Source: Fibrobacter sp.
Lineage (GTDB): Bacteria; Fibrobacterota; Fibrobacteria; Fibrobacterales; Fibrobacteraceae
Direction: 5' to 3'
Assembly (NCBI GenBank): GCA_012515825.1
Contig: JAAYXQ010000103.1
Coordinates: 1 to 8,493, forward strand
DNA length: 8,493 nucleotides
The position numbers and the translations under genes are program-made. The stretch's first letter is position 1, and each line of letters begins with the position of its first letter. The notes under the pieces were generated by a model. It had not been told where the DNA came from and ran no database searches. It was given only the letters and a program-made list of their open reading frames with translations. This document shows positions 5,690 to 8,493 of this stretch, one piece after another.

Positions 5690-6491
5690 GTATGTAATAT
5701 TTTTTGTATTTGTTTGCCTAAGCAATTCTTTTGCAGAGAACCAGTCTTGGAATTCTGCTGTATTTACTTTTTTTGTAGATAATGACGAACCGCCTCAAAA
5801 ATATTATTACATAGATGACTTGGCATCTATTGATTATTTAGATAAACAAAAGCCAGGATTATATATAAGCGTCCATGACTATTTTGAAGAAGTCAGTGTC
5901 TTTGTTTATCTTAGAGATGGTGATTCTCTAGCTCGTCTTTTTTTTGTCCCGAATTATTCAAGAGATTTTATTGGGGAGTTTTTTGCTAAGTGCTTGAAAA
6001 AACATATTGAGGCAAACAAGGATTTTTTTCTGAAAACATGTTTAAAAGAAGCCCCTGTTGTTATTGCTCGTGCATCTGAAGAAATTATAAAATTTCTGGA
6101 TGCAGATTATCCTGTGTTATATTTTCCAAAATGTGCAGGGACAAACTATAAGGTTGTTATTTTTCAAAAAATGGACGATGGAAAGACTCGAATGTCCTCT
6201 TTTAATAATCCTTACTGTGGTGACCCTAATTTTATTGATGAACCTCTTTTAAAACCATTCCGTAAGATAGATGCTATAATAAAAATCATTCTTGGAAATG
6301 AAGGAAATTCTTGTAACTGGAGAAAACTAGTCAAAGATCCTGAATTATTTAGAAATTGGCATTTAGAAAAGAATGGACATGGATATGAATGCTCTGAATC
6401 TTGCGAAGAGCGTAGCTATAAAGATTTATGGGGGCAGACTCGATATGAACTTTTAAATTGCTCAAAAAAATGTGGGTGCCCAGAAATATGA
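5673..6491 (+). CDS. Exported protein of unknown function, immunity candidate 1
   Basis: A 272-residue protein I do not recognise. A signal peptide is clear: IKYVIFFVFVCLSNSFA, with predicted cleavage before ENQ (after residue 21), so the protein is periplasmic or secreted. The mature part is acidic and aromatic (FTFFVDNDEPPQKYYYIDDL). The last 34 residues carry five Cys (C240, C244, C263, C267, C269, including CSKKCGC), suggesting disulphides or metal binding. ATGs at 5673, 5676 and 5682 are all possible; the GGATGG at 5664-5669 favours one of the first two, while 5682 gives the most normal signal peptide. It overlaps the RHS end by 17 bases and the next gene by ATGA. Its place right after a toxin tip makes it the first immunity candidate. 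Confidence 0.65.
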   Translation: MMSMIKYVIFFVFVCLSNSFAENQSWNSAVFTFFVDNDEPPQKYYYIDDLASIDYLDKQKPGLYISVHDYFEEVSVFVYLRDGDSLARLFFVPNYSRDFIGEFFAKCLKKHIEANKDFFLKTCLKEAPVVIARASEEIIKFLDADYPVLYFPKCAGTNYKVVIFQKMDDGKTRMSSFNNPYCGDPNFIDEPLLKPFRKIDAIIKIILGNEGNSCNWRKLVKDPELFRNWHLEKNGHGYECSESCEERSYKDLWGQTRYELLNCSKKCGCPEI

Positions 6492-7129
6492 GAAAGTTAT
6501 TTTTGTTTGTTCTTGTCGTATCATTTTTATGTGGATTGGCGCAAAGTGACCCGATGAATTTTAGAAGTTATGATTTGACTTTTGTGAATATGCCATCTTC
6601 TATATATGAAACTCGTATAAAAGCCTTTTCGCGTTTTTTTGGAGATGAAAATTTAAATTGGAATGAGGATGGACTGTTCTTGTTTTATGAAAAGAACGGC
6701 TTGCAGAAACTTTTTTTTATTTCTGGGGAAAACAGAAATCAGGTGGCTGTTTATCAGTTGCCAAACTTAGGAATGAGTCATATACTTAATCCTGAAAAAT
6801 ACATTTCTAAACGAGAGAAAAAAGCAGGAGAAAACATTGACAAGAATCTTTGCTTTGTTCAACTTACAGTAGATTCTTCTGTTTTAACGGAATTAGATTC
6901 TTTACTGTTGTATCACAGGTCTTTCTTAACAGGCAAAACCGATTTAGTTGATGCTTATTCGGATGTTGTTTTGGGATTTAATCAAAAAGAGAACAAGAGA
7001 GACTATTTCTTTTTTAAAAAAATTAAATGTAATCAAAAATATTGGAATAATGTATTCGATGTTTATTTAGAAATATTTAGGTTTGTTGAAAATTTAAACA
7101 AGAAGAAATATTTTCCGGGGTGCAGATGA
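6488..7129 (+). CDS. Exported protein of unknown function, immunity candidate 2
   Basis: A 213-residue protein without a family I can name. The ATG at 6488 overlaps the previous stop (ATGA) and starts a normal signal peptide, MRKLFLFVLVVSFLCGLAQS, cleaved before DPMNF. The longer frame from 6458 would add ten residues overlapping the previous gene and spoil the signal. The mature part has the same flavour as its upstream neighbour: FLFYEKNGLQKLFFISG here against VFVYLRDGDSLARLFFVPN there, and later a strand followed by YFFFKKIKC against YKVVIFQKM. They may be distant paralogues. No strong ribosome binding site is seen, so coupling to the gene upstream is likely. Confidence 0.65.
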   Translation: MRKLFLFVLVVSFLCGLAQSDPMNFRSYDLTFVNMPSSIYETRIKAFSRFFGDENLNWNEDGLFLFYEKNGLQKLFFISGENRNQVAVYQLPNLGMSHILNPEKYISKREKKAGENIDKNLCFVQLTVDSSVLTELDSLLLYHRSFLTGKTDLVDAYSDVVLGFNQKENKRDYFFFKKIKCNQKYWNNVFDVYLEIFRFVENLNKKKYFPGCR

Positions 7130-7785
7130 AAAAGATTGCGCTTTTCCCTTTGTTTTTCATTTTGCTGGCTTGTGTTGGAAGTTATTATGCAAATTTCAGG
7201 ACTTCATTCTATGCGGAAAATTTGAAGGTTGATTATTATTGGGAATTTGGGTTGCTAAAAATTACAGGATCCAATCCTTTTTATAATGGCAATCAATTTA
7301 CTATAGATGAAATTGTAAATTATGTTAAAACAGATTCTTTTTGCTATAACTTTGTGATTCCTCGTAAAGAATTTGTTGGGGAACGTTTTTTCCTTGATGA
7401 ATCAAGACGTTTGAACTTTGAATGTACGTATTTTTTTAATGATTTTTTTGAATCTCAGCGGAAAACAGAATTGTTTCTAATCGGTTCTATATTGCATCGG
7501 AATGCGGATGTCTTTGATATGGATTCACTATATCGTTTTGTTTATAATGGAGATTCTATTGAGTTGAAAAGTCCCGTGATGTCTAATCATTCTTCTATTC
7601 AAGACTCTGTATATACACATGAATTTTATTTGCGAAAAGACGTTCCTGTTTTGTCTTTTACCGTTCATACAAATGCAAATAAATTTTCTGAAAACTTGAA
7701 TTTTTTAAAAATAGATCCGAGCCTGCTCCCCTTGGAAAGCCCGAAGTACAAAGCACTAAAGGCGAGTGAAGAAACTCTTAAATGA
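7126..7785 (+). CDS. Lipoprotein of unknown function, immunity candidate 3
   Basis: A 219-residue lipoprotein. MKKIALFPLFFILLAC carries a canonical LLAC lipobox with C16 as the lipidated residue. The mature part is rich in Phe, Tyr and Asn with many short predicted strands (ENLKVDYYWEFGLLKITGSN) and ends in a Lys-rich tail. The ATG at 7126 overlaps the preceding stop (ATGA); CCGGGG lies six bases ahead. A GTG at 7120 would add two residues and is less likely. Very AT-rich, like its neighbours. No family recognised; a role in immunity or in anchoring is inferred from position. Confidence 0.65.
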   Translation: MKKIALFPLFFILLACVGSYYANFRTSFYAENLKVDYYWEFGLLKITGSNPFYNGNQFTIDEIVNYVKTDSFCYNFVIPRKEFVGERFFLDESRRLNFECTYFFNDFFESQRKTELFLIGSILHRNADVFDMDSLYRFVYNGDSIELKSPVMSNHSSIQDSVYTHEFYLRKDVPVLSFTVHTNANKFSENLNFLKIDPSLLPLESPKYKALKASEETLK

Positions 7786-7792
7786 AAGTAAA

Positions 7793-8326
7793 ATGAAAAA
7801 ATTACATTTAGAAATTTTTTTATTAGTACTTTTAATGATTCCTTTATTTGGATGTTGTTCTCTGTTTTCAAATAATTGTATAGTTGTTAATACGAATGTT
7901 TATGAAATAGAAGAAAAAGAAGACATTGATTTTGATGTAATGGAGCATAGAATTTTTTATAAAAATAATGGTAAATGGGTGGGGAAGAATATTCAAATCC
8001 TATTATTAAAATTTGATAAAAGAAATATTTATAATTTGCAATATCCTTTTGATGTTTCAGCAATAGTATCAAATGATTCGATATCTCAAGAGATTGATCC
8101 TGCAAGTATAAGAGCTGCGATTATTGATGAAAAAACTATTATTGTAATTGACCCCGATGTATTACTCCCTCCAAAATGTCATTTGCAAATACAGGCAATT
8201 TCAGAGAATAATCAAAAGCATATTTTTGAATACGATTTTGTTATAACGCAAGAAACAGAAACACATTCAAGAACAAAAATTTCTTTATTTTTTAATCTTA
8301 GTGAAGCCGAGAAAGGCGTTAAATGA
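7793..8326 (+). CDS. Lipoprotein of unknown function, immunity candidate 4
   Basis: A 177-residue lipoprotein. The signal is MKKLHLEIFLLVLLMIPLFG followed by CC, with an LFGC lipobox and C21 predicted as the lipidated Cys. The mature part is acidic near the start (EIEEKEDIDFDVMEH) and looks beta-sandwich-like further on (IRAAIIDEKTIIVIDPDVLLPPKCHLQIQAI). It starts 7 bases after the preceding stop with a weak GAAAG site. A GTG at 7766 is in frame but would add nine residues before the signal. It is the last gene of the run; repeat R-D begins 13 bases after its stop. Not recognised as any named family. Confidence 0.65.
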   Translation: MKKLHLEIFLLVLLMIPLFGCCSLFSNNCIVVNTNVYEIEEKEDIDFDVMEHRIFYKNNGKWVGKNIQILLLKFDKRNIYNLQYPFDVSAIVSNDSISQEIDPASIRAAIIDEKTIIVIDPDVLLPPKCHLQIQAISENNQKHIFEYDFVITQETETHSRTKISLFFNLSEAEKGVK

Positions 8327-8339
8327 TGAATAGATTAGG

Positions 8340-8364
8340 TGCCCCGTTGCCCCGTCCGCTGTCC
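8340..8364 (+). repeat. Repeat R-D, right border of the second cassette
   Basis: The same 25 bases as 2922-2946 with one T-to-C difference: tandem TGCCCCGT twice, then CCGCTGTCC. It comes 13 bases after the last lipoprotein stop, just as R-C follows the first lipoprotein. Similarity to R-C fades after it, where AGAATGAAAAAAGG replaces TTTTTGGAAAAAA. No J element follows within the window. Confidence 0.65.
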
Positions 8365-8407
8365 AGAATGAAAAAAGGTGACTAATGACTCCTGATAATT
8401 TGTTATA

Positions 8408-8458
8408 AACAATGCAAAATTATAAATCAGCTACAACACATATAGGAGATGCATTGTT
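8408..8458. repeat. Inverted repeat, 9-bp perfect arms
   Basis: AACAATGCA (8408-8416) and TGCATTGTT (8450-8458) are exact reverse complements separated by 33 bases. A GGAG (8445-8448) and a short ATG frame lie by the right arm. It could be an operator, a stem in a leader RNA, or the end of a mobile element. Nothing else is visible from 8365 to 8493 apart from unsupported short frames. Confidence 0.45.
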
Positions 8459-8493
8459 CAGATGAGTGAAATACGTTCAGCATGTCTTTTGCA

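Noticed and set aside
6458..6487. Ten-residue extension of the second immunity candidate
   Set aside because: It overlaps the previous gene and puts charged residues ahead of a normal signal peptide; the ATGA overlap at 6488 fits the rest of the operon.
7766..7792. GTG start adding nine residues to the last lipoprotein
   Set aside because: It would lengthen the lipoprotein signal unusually; ATG at 7793 gives a normal one.
589..8364. CRISPR array made of the R repeats
   Set aside because: Copies are hundreds to thousands of bases apart with genes between them, of unequal length, and without regular spacers.
8323..8385. 20-codon frame overlapping the last stop and reading through R-D
   Set aside because: Its sequence is repeat-derived (GAPLPRPLSR) and has no independent support.
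8462..8493. Possible new gene start (MSEIRSACLL) at the right edge, or the end of a minus-strand gene there
   Set aside because: Only about ten codons are visible; GGAG is 13 bases from the ATG, too far, and a minus-strand frame ending near 8432 has no recognisable motif.

Overview
The window is an accessory, low-GC bacterial region holding a polymorphic-toxin (RHS) cassette array. The organism is probably a gut or rumen bacterium of the Fibrobacter type. This is an inference from the RHS proteins, the chains of exported immunity-like genes, the TATATT-type promoter cores and the GC-rich structured intergenic repeats; there is no rRNA or other phylogenetic marker to prove it.

Layout, left to right. 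(1) Bases 1-485, minus strand: the N-terminal part of a DDE (integrase-core) transposase, cut by the window edge. (2) Bases 486-792: intergenic DNA with a diverged repeat (R-A) and the promoter/operator of the next operon. (3) Bases 793-1358: a complete DinJ/RelB antitoxin and YafQ-type RNase toxin pair, ended by a second copy of the repeat (R-B). (4) Bases 1481-1657: a structured intergenic element (J1), joined directly to an orphan RHS C-terminal tip (to 2545). This tip is followed with an ATGA overlap by a small lipoprotein gene, the likely immunity gene (2542-2895). (5) Bases 2922-3190: repeat R-C and a second structured element (J2), joined to an 873-residue, 5'-truncated RHS protein (3068-5689). 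That protein has the RHS core, an intact P-x4-DPxGL motif, the same Gly-rich linker as the orphan, and an unrelated tip. (6) Bases 5673-8326: four tightly coupled genes for exported proteins (two with signal peptidase I type signals, two lipoproteins), the likely immunity or accessory set. (7) Bases 8340-8364: a fourth short repeat (R-D), then about 130 bases without a supported gene, including a 9-bp perfect inverted repeat.

How it fits together. The two RHS pieces share about 145 residues of linker, then switch abruptly to unrelated toxin-like tips with different downstream genes. Copies of one short repeat lie at the borders of the TA pair, the first tip/immunity pair and the second. This looks like a store of modular toxin/immunity cassettes. 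The orphan tip has no RHS core, so it cannot be delivered as it stands. It carries a zincin-like motif in which the first metal-binding His appears to be Leu. J1 and J2 share a 27-base identical block and a stem with a compensatory base-pair change, which makes J the most distinctive undescribed element here.
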